Shown piece by piece: positions 1 through 5,654 of a DNA stretch of 5,654 nucleotides. The translations under genes and the position numbers were made by a program. The number at the start of each line of letters is the position of its first letter. The first letter of the stretch is position 1. The stretch is from an uncultured Phaeodactylibacter sp. (GTDB taxonomy: Bacteria > Bacteroidota > Bacteroidia > Chitinophagales > Saprospiraceae). A model generated the notes under the pieces. The model was not told the DNA's origin. It saw only the letters and a list, made by a program, of their open reading frames with translations, and did not search any database. The stretch is taken from assembly GCA_913062745.1 (NCBI GenBank), contig CAJXXJ010000285.1:1-5654 (forward strand). Direction: 5' to 3'.

Positions 1-1084
1 TTTCAAAACGGAAGCCGTCCTGCAGTTGCTCCGGGAAGGGGCGGCTGTCGGGCAGGGAGCGGATATTGGGCGCTATGGCGAAAAAATCAAACAAATCCTG
101 CAGGTAAAGCGCGCCCTCCGCGATACGGGAAAAGCGGTTCATGATGCCCTGCAGCATGCCCCGCATGCGGCTGAAAGAGCCCGCCAAAAAAGTGAGCGTA
201 CCTACGGTGATCAGCCCGCCGATCGCCTGATAGATGATGAATATGTACGCAGCGTAGTAGGAAAGGGTGCCCAGCGAAGAAAGGAAGCTGCCCCAGGCCG
301 CCCGTTTCACCGCGATATTCCGGTTGGCCAGGTAATAGTTGTGGGAGAGCTCCTGAAAACGCTCCGTAATGAAGTCCGACAGGTTGAAAATCTTGACCTC
401 TTTGGCCGTTTGGTCGCTTGCGCCGATGTAGCGCAGATAATCGAGTTCCCGCCGCTCCGGCGTCCAGTTGCGCGTAAGCGAGTACGTGCGCTGATTGAAG
501 TGGGTCTCGCCCAGGAAAGAGGGGATAACGGCCAGCACCAGGATGAGGAGCAGCCAGGCATTGAACGCGATCAGGCCGCCGGCCAGGAACAGCACCGTCA
601 CGATGTCCTGCAGCTGTGTCAGCACCTGCGACATGAGCACCGTCCGTCCGGTCGTTTGCCGGCGGGCCCGCTCCAGTTTGTCGTAGAATTCGGCATCCTC
701 AAACTGGTACAAGTCCAGGCGGGAAGCGTGGGCGATGAGGTCAACCGAAGTCTTATTGGCGAAGAGGTCGCCCAGCAGGCTGTCGAGCAGGGTAATGCCG
801 CGGTTGATCAGGTCGGAAGCCACCGCCAGGCCGAGCTCCAGGGCTACCATGCTCCAGAGGTAGTCCGTATTGCTGCTCTCCTCATTGATCAGGCGGATGA
901 CGGCATCGATGATCTCCTTGCCTACATACAGCGTAGCGAGGGGAATAGCAGATTTGATCAGGCGCAGCAGCACATTAGCCAGCGCCATGTATTTGTTGAC
1001 GGACCAGATGAGGCGGAAAAAACGCGGCAGGTTTTTCAGCGCTTCAAACTGCTCCCGCAAGACTTTTTTCTTTTCTTCGGCCAT
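1..1084 (-). CDS. ABC exporter, transmembrane-domain half (ATPase half off-window)
   Basis: Partial gene: 361 codons are visible from the ATG at 1084-1082, and the frame is still open at the left edge. The protein starts with a charged cytoplasmic stretch (MAEEKKKVLREQFEALKNLP) and then has hydrophobic segments at about residues 32-56, 74-97, 150-182 (probably two helices) and 265-302 (probably two helices). This fits the six-helix membrane domain of type IV (ABCB/MsbA-like) exporters. Family-like stretches are FEDAEFYDKLERARRQ near residues 128-143, after the second helix, and KEVKIFNLSDFITERFQEL near 228-246, typical of a cytoplasmic loop. The Walker A, signature and Walker B motifs would lie beyond the edge, so the ATPase domain is expected from the family and not seen. 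The substrate (lipid, drug or peptide) cannot be told. It is transcribed away from the helicase gene. No clear ribosome binding site precedes the ATG. The visible codons contain no TTA, CTA or TCA, which leaves a long meaningless open frame on the opposite strand. Confidence 0.87.
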   Translation of the reverse strand, partial: MAEEKKKVLREQFEALKNLPRFFRLIWSVNKYMALANVLLRLIKSAIPLATLYVGKEIIDAVIRLINEESSNTDYLWSMVALELGLAVASDLINRGITLLDSLLGDLFANKTSVDLIAHASRLDLYQFEDAEFYDKLERARRQTTGRTVLMSQVLTQLQDIVTVLFLAGGLIAFNAWLLLILVLAVIPSFLGETHFNQRTYSLTRNWTPERRELDYLRYIGASDQTAKEVKIFNLSDFITERFQELSHNYYLANRNIAVKRAAWGSFLSSLGTLSYYAAYIFIIYQAIGGLITVGTLTFLAGSFSRMRGMLQGIMNRFSRIAEGALYLQDLFDFFAIAPNIRSLPDSRPFPEQLQDGFRFE

Positions 1085-1139
1085 AGGAAGAGTCGTTGAA
1101 CTGATTGTACGATCAGGAGTTGTATAGGCTCTATTATAC

Positions 1140-1180
1140 CGACGACGAAGTAGTTTGGGACCAACCATGACTTCGTGTCG
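1140..1180. repeat. Imperfect palindrome in the divergent promoter region
   Basis: CGAC (1140-1143) pairs with GTCG (1177-1180), and ACGAAGT (1145-1151) pairs with ACTTCGT (1170-1176), with one unpaired G at 1144. Nearer the centre, TTGG (1155-1158) faces CCAA (1161-1164). The outer stem is therefore 11 bp with a single bulge. The element lies just upstream of the TATAAT-like box for the ABC gene, and its centre overlaps the possible -35-like sequence. It could be an operator for a dimeric regulator, a structured RNA piece or part of a dispersed repeat; the sequence does not decide between these. Confidence 0.5.
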
Positions 1181-1183
1181 GCA

Positions 1184-1238
1184 TATACTCGTGCGTCGGG
1201 TTTGTGCCTTACGCCCAAACCTCTCCGTTCCGAGTATA
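1184..1238. repeat. Nested inverted repeat ahead of the helicase gene
   Basis: TATACTCG at 1184-1191 is the exact reverse complement of CGAGTATA at 1231-1238. Inside it, GGTTTG at 1199-1204 is the exact reverse complement of CAAACC at 1216-1221. A competing inner stem is possible between GCGT (1193-1196) and ACGC (1211-1214), so an RNA from here could switch between two inner pairings. The right arm overlaps the TACATTTT promoter-like box. Together with the palindrome at 1140-1180, it makes almost the whole 1140-1238 stretch symmetric, more than expected for a plain spacer. Confidence 0.4.
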
Positions 1239-1290
1239 CATTTTTATCAGCCATTAGTTGCCCGGCAGGGGGCACATTGACCACGAGCAG

Positions 1291-3198
1291 ATGTCGAAAG
1301 TACTGGAAGAGCTGCAAACGCTGGCAGAATTGCTGCAGCTGGAAAAAGAAGCGGATTTGGAGCAATTTAAGGAGCGCATACAACGGCTGCCGCTGTCGGA
1401 GCGCCAGAAAAACGGCTACGCCTGGTATCCGGTGCAGGTCGTAAAATCTGGCTATACCTACGGCGAGCGTGCCTTTGTGACCATAGAGCGGGATGGGGCA
1501 GAAGACCAGCCGCATCAGTTCCGCGCCGGCAAAGTAGTCAACTTTTTCACCAACCAGCCGGCCGTCAAATATCCGGAAAAGAGCGGGGTGGTCAATTTCG
1601 TAAAGAAAAACCGTATGCAGATCATCCTGAACAGCAAGGACCTGCCCGACTGGCTGGGGTTGGGGCAGATTGGCGTAGACCTGCTGTTCGACGAGCGGAC
1701 CTATCAGGAGATGGAAAAAGCCCTGCGCAAAGTGCAGGAGGCCAAAAAGGGCCGGCTGGCAGAATTGCGCGCCATATTGATGGGCATACAGCCGCCCCGC
1801 TATTCCGCTTCCGGGCAGGCCGTGCCGCATCCTTATCTCAACGAGGCGCAAAACGAGGCTGTGCAGCATATCCTCGCCGCGCAGGATGTAGCGGTAGTAC
1901 ACGGCCCTCCAGGTACCGGCAAGACGACAACGGTGGTGGAGGCTGTGCGCCGGCTGGCGGAGCAGGAAGCGACCGTGCTGGTGACTGCGCCCAGCAATAC
2001 TGCCGTAGACCTGCTGACCGAGCGGCTGGCCGAGCAGGGGCTGGAAGTTACCCGTATCGGCAATATATCGCGGGTGGAGGAGAGTGTCATCCGGCATACG
2101 CTGGATATGAAACTGGCCGGCCACCCGGAAAGCAAAAACATCAAAAAAGTAAAAATACAGGCGGCTGAGGCGCGCCGCAACGCCCGCAAGTACAAACGCC
2201 GCTTCGGCCCGGAAGAGCGTATGGAGCGCAACCGCCTGTACCAGGAAGCCCGGGAGCTGTCGGCCTGGGCCCGGCAGCTGGAGGACCGGCTGATCGACCA
2301 GATACTGGATGGCTCCAATGTGATTACCGCCACGCTGGTAGGCTGTGCGCACGAGCTGCTCGACCGCCGCACATTCCGCACTGTTGTGATTGATGAAGCG
2401 GCACAGGCGCTGGAGCCGGCAGCCTGGATTCCCATCCTCAAGGCCTCCCGCGTTGTATTTGCCGGCGACCCTTTTCAGCTGCCGCCCACCGTTAAAAGCC
2501 GAAAAGCAGAGCGCGGCGGGCTGTCCGTCACGCTGATCGAAAAGCTCTTGCAGCGCCTCGATCAGGTGCAGCTGCTCAACGTGCAGTACCGCATGAATGA
2601 GCCGATCATGGGCTTTTCCAACCAGCAGTTCTACGGCAACGCGCTGCGGGCAGCCGAGTCGGTACGGCACCATCAGCTGCCGGTGCCGGCGCCCAGGCCA
2701 TTGGTGTTTATTGATACTGCCGGCTGCGGGTTTGAAGAGAAGGTGCACGAAAAGTACAAGAGCCGCTACAACCCCGAAGAGTACCTCATCCTGCGGGAGC
2801 ACCTGTACCAACTGCGGGACGCTTTCGGCGAAAGCCCGCTGCCGGAGGTCGCCCTCATATCGCCTTACCGGGAGCAGGTCGTGCATATGGAGCAGATGAT
2901 CGAAGAGGACGAGCAGCTTTCCGGCCTGCCGCTTGTGGTCAATACCATTGACGGCTTTCAGGGGCAGGAGCGGGAAGTGGTTTATATCTCGCTGGTGCGC
3001 TCCAACGACAAAGGGGAAATTGGTTTCCTGAAAGATTACCGCCGGATGAACGTGGCGATGACGAGAGCGCGTAAACAGTTGATTGTCATAGGAGATAGCG
3101 CCACCGTAGGGCAGGATAAATTTTATGATGACTTTCTGCAATACGTAGAGCAAAACGGCAGTTATCAGACCGCCTGGGAATACATGCGCGGCGGGTAA
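1291..3198 (+). CDS. SF1B helicase of the Upf1/IGHMBP2 type
   Basis: Complete 635-residue protein, a usual length for bacterial IGHMBP2-like AAA-domain helicases. These ATP-driven enzymes unwind nucleic acids, and the cellular target of the bacterial forms is poorly defined. All core motifs are visible: Walker A GPPGTGKTT at 205-213 (catalytic K211), motif Ia TAPSNTAVD at 232-240, Walker B DEAAQ at 368-372, motif III GDPFQLPP at 392-399, VQYRM at 431-435, ISPYR at 523-527, IDGFQGQE at 553-560 (motif V), and NVAMTRAR at 587-594 (motif VI). The roughly 200 residues before Walker A match the N-terminal beta-barrel/accessory part of this family, and about 285-345 is a charged helical insertion between Ia and II. 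A TTG at 1258 would add 11 residues (MPGRGHIDHEQ), but the ATG at 1291 gives the family-like beginning MSKVLEELQTLAELLQLEKE and is preferred. No clear Shine-Dalgarno is present. The gene contains no TTA, CTA or TCA codon. DNA versus RNA preference cannot be read from the sequence. Confidence 0.93.
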   Translation: MSKVLEELQTLAELLQLEKEADLEQFKERIQRLPLSERQKNGYAWYPVQVVKSGYTYGERAFVTIERDGAEDQPHQFRAGKVVNFFTNQPAVKYPEKSGVVNFVKKNRMQIILNSKDLPDWLGLGQIGVDLLFDERTYQEMEKALRKVQEAKKGRLAELRAILMGIQPPRYSASGQAVPHPYLNEAQNEAVQHILAAQDVAVVHGPPGTGKTTTVVEAVRRLAEQEATVLVTAPSNTAVDLLTERLAEQGLEVTRIGNISRVEESVIRHTLDMKLAGHPESKNIKKVKIQAAEARRNARKYKRRFGPEERMERNRLYQEARELSAWARQLEDRLIDQILDGSNVITATLVGCAHELLDRRTFRTVVIDEAAQALEPAAWIPILKASRVVFAGDPFQLPPTVKSRKAERGGLSVTLIEKLLQRLDQVQLLNVQYRMNEPIMGFSNQQFYGNALRAAESVRHHQLPVPAPRPLVFIDTAGCGFEEKVHEKYKSRYNPEEYLILREHLYQLRDAFGESPLPEVALISPYREQVVHMEQMIEEDEQLSGLPLVVNTIDGFQGQEREVVYISLVRSNDKGEIGFLKDYRRMNVAMTRARKQLIVIGDSATVGQDKFYDDFLQYVEQNGSYQTAWEYMRGG

Positions 3199-3253
3199 TC
3201 GCAAGGTTGTGTTAAAAAATCTAAAAAACTATATAAATAAACCCGGATTACCC
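3193..3253. repeat. 8-bp inverted repeat spanning the helicase stop codon
   Basis: GGGTAATC at 3193-3200, which includes the helicase TAA stop, is the exact reverse complement of GATTACCC at 3246-3253. The 45-base loop is very A-rich. It is the only candidate 3'-end structure found right after the helicase gene. With a long loop and no T-run behind it, it is a poor intrinsic terminator and may be chance. Confidence 0.2.
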
Positions 3254-3438
3254 ATATTTGCGACTGTAATAGACATCCCGCCCATGAACATGCCCTGGTT
3301 CGACGAAGTTTTTGATTAACTTTTTAAGCTGATTGCTGTTTATTATTCTGTTCAAGTTAAAAAATGCCATCTTTTTGGTGATTTGAGCCGCTTTATAACG
3401 GTTTTGCTGATAAGAACAGCGTTTTTCTGATTTGAAAT

Positions 3439-3469
3439 TTTGTAATACAGCCCCCGGCATCTATTTTTG
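3439..3469 (+). promoter_or_regulatory. Bacteroidota-type promoter (-33 TTTG, -7 TATTTTTG)
   Basis: TTTG at 3439-3442 is followed by exactly 19 bases and then TATTTTTG at 3462-3469. This is a full match to the -33 TTTG / -7 TAnnTTTG consensus known for the primary sigma factor of Bacteroidota. Transcription would begin near 3474-3477 and run towards the M23 peptidase gene, giving a leader of about 200 bases. The AT-rich setting raises the chance of a random match, but having both boxes at the exact spacing is good support. It could also drive a separate small RNA ending before 3678. Confidence 0.55.
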
Positions 3470-3474
3470 GCCAA

Positions 3475-3677
3475 AGCCTTTGAATAGACAAGCAATGGGA
3501 CACTAAGGGAGGATTGACTTAAAGCAGGATGCAACGGCGGGGGACAGCCGGCGCATCAGCGAGCAGCCTCCGGGGGAATGCTAAATTTTCAGTAACTGTT
3601 TTTGCAGGCTTTCAAGCTTGCGCGGAACATTTTTCAAACTGATTATTTAGGTTCAAATTGGCTAAGACTCGACACAC
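3475..3677 (+). other. Possible long 5' leader of the peptidase gene, with GC-rich island
   Basis: If the promoter at 3439-3469 is used, about 200 transcribed bases precede the peptidase ATG. They contain a GC-rich island around 3530-3580 inside AT-rich DNA, with small stems such as CGGC (3535-3538) with GCCG (3547-3550) and CGC (3552-3554) with GCG (3559-3561). A purine run AAGGGAGGA at 3505-3513 resembles a strong Shine-Dalgarno, but no sensible start follows it. I could not match the stretch to a known riboswitch. A regulatory leader, a small RNA or plain spacer are all possible. Confidence 0.3.
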
Positions 3678-4655
3678 ATGAGAAAAGAAAAGTTTGTTTA
3701 CAACACTCAGACCCTCCGCTACGAAAAGGTGGAAGAAACCACCCGGCAGATGGTGATGAGGATTCTGGGCTTTATTTGTGCAGCTATTGTCACAGGCTTC
3801 CTGTTTATGCTGGTTTCGCACGAATTATTCCCATCCCCTAAGGAAAAAGCCCTGCAGAAAGAAATCCGCGTGATGGAGGATCAGTTCGCGGAGCTTAACG
3901 GAGAATTTGAACGCCTGCAGAGCGTTCTTTCCAATATTCAGGAGAGAGATGCCTACGCCCACCGCATGGTTTTCGGCATGGAGCCGATCGATGAAGGGCT
4001 GTGGGAAGGCGGAGTAGGCGGCCACGACCGTTACGAAAATCTCCGGCAGTATTCTTCGGGCGACATGATGGCTTCCGTTCGGCAAAATGTCGATAAGCTG
4101 AAGCGTCAGCTCGACCTGCAATCCCGCTCACTTGACACTATCATGAAACTAGCGGAAGACAAAGAAGCGCTACTTGCTGCGATGCCTTCCATCAAGCCGG
4201 TCAACGGTGATAAACTGCGGCGCAAAGTGAAGCTCCTTTCCGGCTTTGGCCGCCGTATCCACCCCATCTATAAGGTACCTAAAATGCACTACGGTATTGA
4301 CTTCACTGCTCCGAGCGGTACGCCCATACAGGCTACCGGCGCAGGTGAAGTGATCAAAGCCGGCCGTGGCTCCGGCTACGGTAACCGCGTGATCATTGAC
4401 CACGGCTTTGGCTATCAGACGCTGTACGCTCACATGAAGCGCATCGATGTAAAGGTGGGCGATAAGGTGATCCGAGGTCAGCAGATTGGCCTGGTAGGCA
4501 ATACCGGTGCTTCCACGGCTCCGCACTGCCACTACGAGGTACACCTGAACGGGCAGAAAGTCAACCCCATCCACTACTGCATGGACGGCTTGTCTCCGGA
4601 AGAATATCAGGAGCTGGTCCGGATGGCAGAAATGCCCAATCAGTCTTTCGACTAA
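3678..4655 (+). CDS. Membrane-anchored M23 family (LytM-type) peptidase
   Basis: Complete 325-residue protein. M23 enzymes are zinc endopeptidases that cut peptide cross-links in peptidoglycan, so a role in cell-wall remodelling in the periplasm is expected. The order is: a short basic cytoplasmic start (MRKEKFVYNTQTLRYEKVEE, common in Bacteroidota homologues and supporting this ATG); one membrane helix at about 27-46; a coiled-coil stretch at about 54-92, which resembles the linkers of MepM-type proteins; a linker with a second helical part at 130-170; and the LytM domain at about 186-300. The zinc ligands H204 and D208 (HYGID) and H285 of HCH (283-285) are present, with H252 of YAHM and H283 as the other conserved catalytic histidines, so the enzyme looks active and not a degenerate activator type. 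There is no Shine-Dalgarno ahead of the ATG. The CapA-like gene follows after 22 bases on the same strand, suggesting cotranscription. The exact bond cut and cellular role (growth, division or separation) are not shown. Confidence 0.93.
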   Translation: MRKEKFVYNTQTLRYEKVEETTRQMVMRILGFICAAIVTGFLFMLVSHELFPSPKEKALQKEIRVMEDQFAELNGEFERLQSVLSNIQERDAYAHRMVFGMEPIDEGLWEGGVGGHDRYENLRQYSSGDMMASVRQNVDKLKRQLDLQSRSLDTIMKLAEDKEALLAAMPSIKPVNGDKLRRKVKLLSGFGRRIHPIYKVPKMHYGIDFTAPSGTPIQATGAGEVIKAGRGSGYGNRVIIDHGFGYQTLYAHMKRIDVKVGDKVIRGQQIGLVGNTGASTAPHCHYEVHLNGQKVNPIHYCMDGLSPEEYQELVRMAEMPNQSFD

Positions 4656-4677
4656 ATCAACAATTGAATATATCCAA

Positions 4678-5654
4678 ATGGCTAGATTTTTCAGCCGCAA
4701 AAAAGGCTTCCAACTCGGAAGTCTTTTTTGCTTATACTCCCTTGCGTTTTTACCCATTGCTTCCGCTGGCCCAGCCGGCTCAGGCCTGACTCCGGACTAC
4801 CGCACGGCAGCGGATACCATCCCGGCTCTGGCAGATCAGGACACCTTTACCGTCATCGGGGTAGGGGATATCATGCTGGGCACCAATTATCCTTCTGAAA
4901 AGTACCTTCCGCCGCTGGGCGGTGCCACTATGCTGGCGCAAATGTGGGAGCTGCTGCGCAATGCAGACGTTACCTTCGGCAACCTGGAGGGCACGATACT
5001 GGACGAAGGGGGTACCCCAAAGCGCTGCAGCAACCCAGATGCCTGCTACGTCTTCCGCTCGCCGGAAAGCTACGTATCACACTTTGCACACGCCGGTTTT
5101 GACTTCCTCAGCATCGCCAACAACCACTCCGGCGACTTCGGACTTACCGGGCGGGAGCGTACCAAATCGGTACTGAAAAAAGCGGGTATCGCCTTTGCTG
5201 GCCTGGCGGGTACGGATGAATACGCGATCATTGAGCGCAGCGGGCTGAAATTTGGGATGGCGGCTTTTTCGCCCAACTGGGGCACCAACAGTATACACGA
5301 CTACGGCAAGGCAAGGGAGCTGGTGGCTATGCTCGACCGCGAATGCGATGTGGTTATCGTCTCTTTTCACGGCGGCGCCGAGGGTAAAGACCACCAAAAT
5401 GTGCCGCGCAAGAGCGAGACGTACTACGGGGAGAACCGGGGAGATGTCTACAAATTTTCCCACGCCATGGTAGACGCCGGTGCGGATATCATCTTTGGGC
5501 ATGGCCCGCACGTCACCCGCGCGATGGAGCTGTACGACGACCGGCTGATCTGTTACAGCCTCGGTAATTTTTGCACTTACGGGCGCTTCAACCTGCGGGG
5601 AGAGGCGGGTATTGCACCGATGGTTAAGGTGGAAGTGGATCGCGAGGGGCGCTT
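4678..5654 (+). CDS. Secreted CapA-family protein (metallophosphoesterase fold), 3' end off-window
   Basis: Partial gene: 325 codons are visible and the frame is open at the right edge. Residues 1-30 form a clear Sec signal peptide: a basic start (RFFSRKKG), a hydrophobic core (LFCLYSLAFLPI) and an ASA cleavage site after residue 30. The mature part carries the CapA/PgsA motifs in order: GDIMLG at 63-68, GNLEG at 101-105, ANNHSGDFG at 147-155, SFHGG at 229-233, GHGPH at 274-278 and YSLGNF near 293-298. The Asp, Asn and His residues there are the expected metal-site ligands of the calcineurin-like fold. C117 and C123 could form a disulfide. CapA proteins were first linked to poly-gamma-glutamate capsule export, but many stand alone with unknown function. 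No PgsB or PgsC gene is visible here, and the neighbour is a wall peptidase, so a general envelope role is the safer reading. No in-frame ATG, GTG or TTG follows until M66, inside the first motif, so the ATG at 4678 must be the start despite the terminator-like hairpin inside it. Confidence 0.9.
   Translation, partial: MARFFSRKKGFQLGSLFCLYSLAFLPIASAGPAGSGLTPDYRTAADTIPALADQDTFTVIGVGDIMLGTNYPSEKYLPPLGGATMLAQMWELLRNADVTFGNLEGTILDEGGTPKRCSNPDACYVFRSPESYVSHFAHAGFDFLSIANNHSGDFGLTGRERTKSVLKKAGIAFAGLAGTDEYAIIERSGLKFGMAAFSPNWGTNSIHDYGKARELVAMLDRECDVVIVSFHGGAEGKDHQNVPRKSETYYGENRGDVYKFSHAMVDAGADIIFGHGPHVTRAMELYDDRLICYSLGNFCTYGRFNLRGEAGIAPMVKVEVDREGR
4697..4731 (+). terminator. Terminator-like hairpin inside the start of the CapA-like gene
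   Basis: GCAAAAAAGGCTTCC (4697-4711) pairs over its full length with GGAAGTCTTTTTTGC (4717-4731) around the loop AACTC. All 15 positions pair, one of them G-U (4706 with 4722). A 7-bp core flanked by A6 and T6 is the classic form of a bidirectional intrinsic terminator. It lies 42 bases after the peptidase stop, where a terminator would be expected, yet it falls in codons 7-18 of the CapA-like gene. It may end part of the peptidase transcripts, act as an attenuator that translating ribosomes prevent from folding, or limit access to the CapA start region. The shape is certain; the function is inferred. Confidence 0.65.

Larger units (their letters stand above)
1085..1290. promoter_or_regulatory. 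Divergent intergenic region with promoter-like elements
   Basis: These 206 bases separate the start of the minus-strand ABC gene from the plus-strand helicase start and must hold the signals for both. On the minus strand, 1138-1133 reads TATAAT, with TTGGTC 20 bases upstream (1164-1159). That spacing is long for a standard -35/-10 pair but close to the Bacteroidota -33/-7 spacing. On the plus strand, 1237-1244 reads TACATTTT, one mismatch from the Bacteroidota -7 pattern TAnnTTTG, about 46 bases ahead of the helicase ATG; no matching -33 element was found. A small hairpin (TGCCC at 1259-1263, GGGCA at 1270-1274) sits just upstream of that ATG. These promoter calls are tentative. The two larger inverted repeats are listed separately. 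Confidence 0.4.
3199..3677. other. AT-rich intergenic region without a convincing gene
   Basis: This 479-base gap is clearly more AT-rich than its flanking genes, especially 3200-3450, with many A and T runs. The only open frames are short, overlapping and minus-strand. One at 3248-3460 (70 codons) is rich in Lys, Asn and Gln, ends in HVHGRDVYYSRKYG and matches no family I recognise; it could be a gene remnant, but nothing supports expression. A 7-bp inverted repeat, TTAACTT (3316-3322) and AAGTTAA (3354-3360), is present. The right part holds the promoter candidate at 3439-3469 and a GC-rich stretch at about 3530-3580. No tRNA or known riboswitch class could be assigned. Confidence 0.6.

Noticed and set aside
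26..1099. 357-codon plus-strand open frame opposite the ABC transporter
   Set aside because: The minus-strand reading gives a clear ABC membrane domain, while this frame gives a low-complexity sequence rich in Arg, Gln and His. It is a codon-bias shadow.
1258..1290. TTG start giving an 11-residue longer helicase
   Set aside because: The extra residues do not look like the family, and a small hairpin covers the TTG. The ATG at 1291 gives the expected N-terminus.
1036..3204. 722-codon open frame on the minus strand, opposite the helicase
   Set aside because: It lies in register antisense to a helicase with every motif intact and is explained by the absence of TTA, CTA and TCA codons. Its translation shows no recognisable domain.
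3352..3534. 60-codon minus-strand frame overlapping another short frame
   Set aside because: Two overlapping short frames in AT-rich DNA with no start signals or family resemblance are most simply chance.
3530..3590. GC-rich island considered as a cyclic-di-AMP or cyclic-di-GMP riboswitch, because such elements can precede wall peptidase genes
   Set aside because: Short pieces such as AGCCTCCGGGGG recall these classes, but the rest of the conserved core and the long stems could not be found by eye. A covariance-model search would be decisive.
3529..3642. 37-codon plus-strand frame in the peptidase leader, a possible upstream peptide
   Set aside because: The purine sequence GCAGG directly abuts the ATG with no proper spacing, the composition follows the GC-rich island, and nothing ties it to regulation.
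4170..4757. 195-codon minus-strand open frame across the end of the M23 gene
   Set aside because: It is in register antisense to the catalytic LytM domain, whose zinc ligands are intact on the plus strand; the antisense product has no recognisable features.

Overview
The window looks like chromosomal DNA from a moderately GC-rich member of the Bacteroidota. This placement is an inference. It rests on the weak or absent Shine-Dalgarno sequences ahead of every start, on one exact match to the Bacteroidota-type promoter pattern (TTTG, 19 bases, TATTTTTG), and on the character of the proteins. A Saprospiria-like lineage is possible, but the sequence alone does not settle it. No rRNA, tRNA, CRISPR array, transposase or complete insertion sequence was recognised.

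Layout. (1) Positions 1-1084, minus strand: the membrane-domain half of an ABC exporter, with its ATPase half beyond the left edge. (2) Positions 1085-1290: a divergent intergenic region with two neighbouring inverted-repeat structures. (3) Positions 1291-3198, plus strand: a complete superfamily 1B helicase of the Upf1/IGHMBP2 type with all its motifs. (4) Positions 3199-3677: a 479-base AT-rich gap without a convincing gene. It holds a strong promoter candidate at 3439-3469 and a GC-rich island, so the next gene may have a leader of about 200 bases. (5) Positions 3678-4655, plus strand: a membrane-anchored M23 (LytM-type) zinc peptidase with intact metal ligands and a coiled coil. (6) Positions 4678-5654, plus strand: a secreted CapA-family metallophosphoesterase-fold protein, cut by the right edge.

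The peptidase and the CapA-like gene are only 22 bases apart and probably share a transcript. Both products should act outside the cytoplasmic membrane, so together they suggest an envelope-remodelling unit. The most striking signal is a near-perfect 15-bp stem with a 5-base loop, flanked by A6 and T6 runs, at 4697-4731. It looks like an intrinsic terminator but lies inside codons 7-18 of the CapA-like gene, in the signal-peptide coding region. It could set the ratio of the two products or make CapA expression depend on translation of its first codons.

I see nothing that amounts to a new defence or mobile system. The points that deserve follow-up are the embedded terminator, the leader of the peptidase gene and the paired palindromes in the divergent promoter region.
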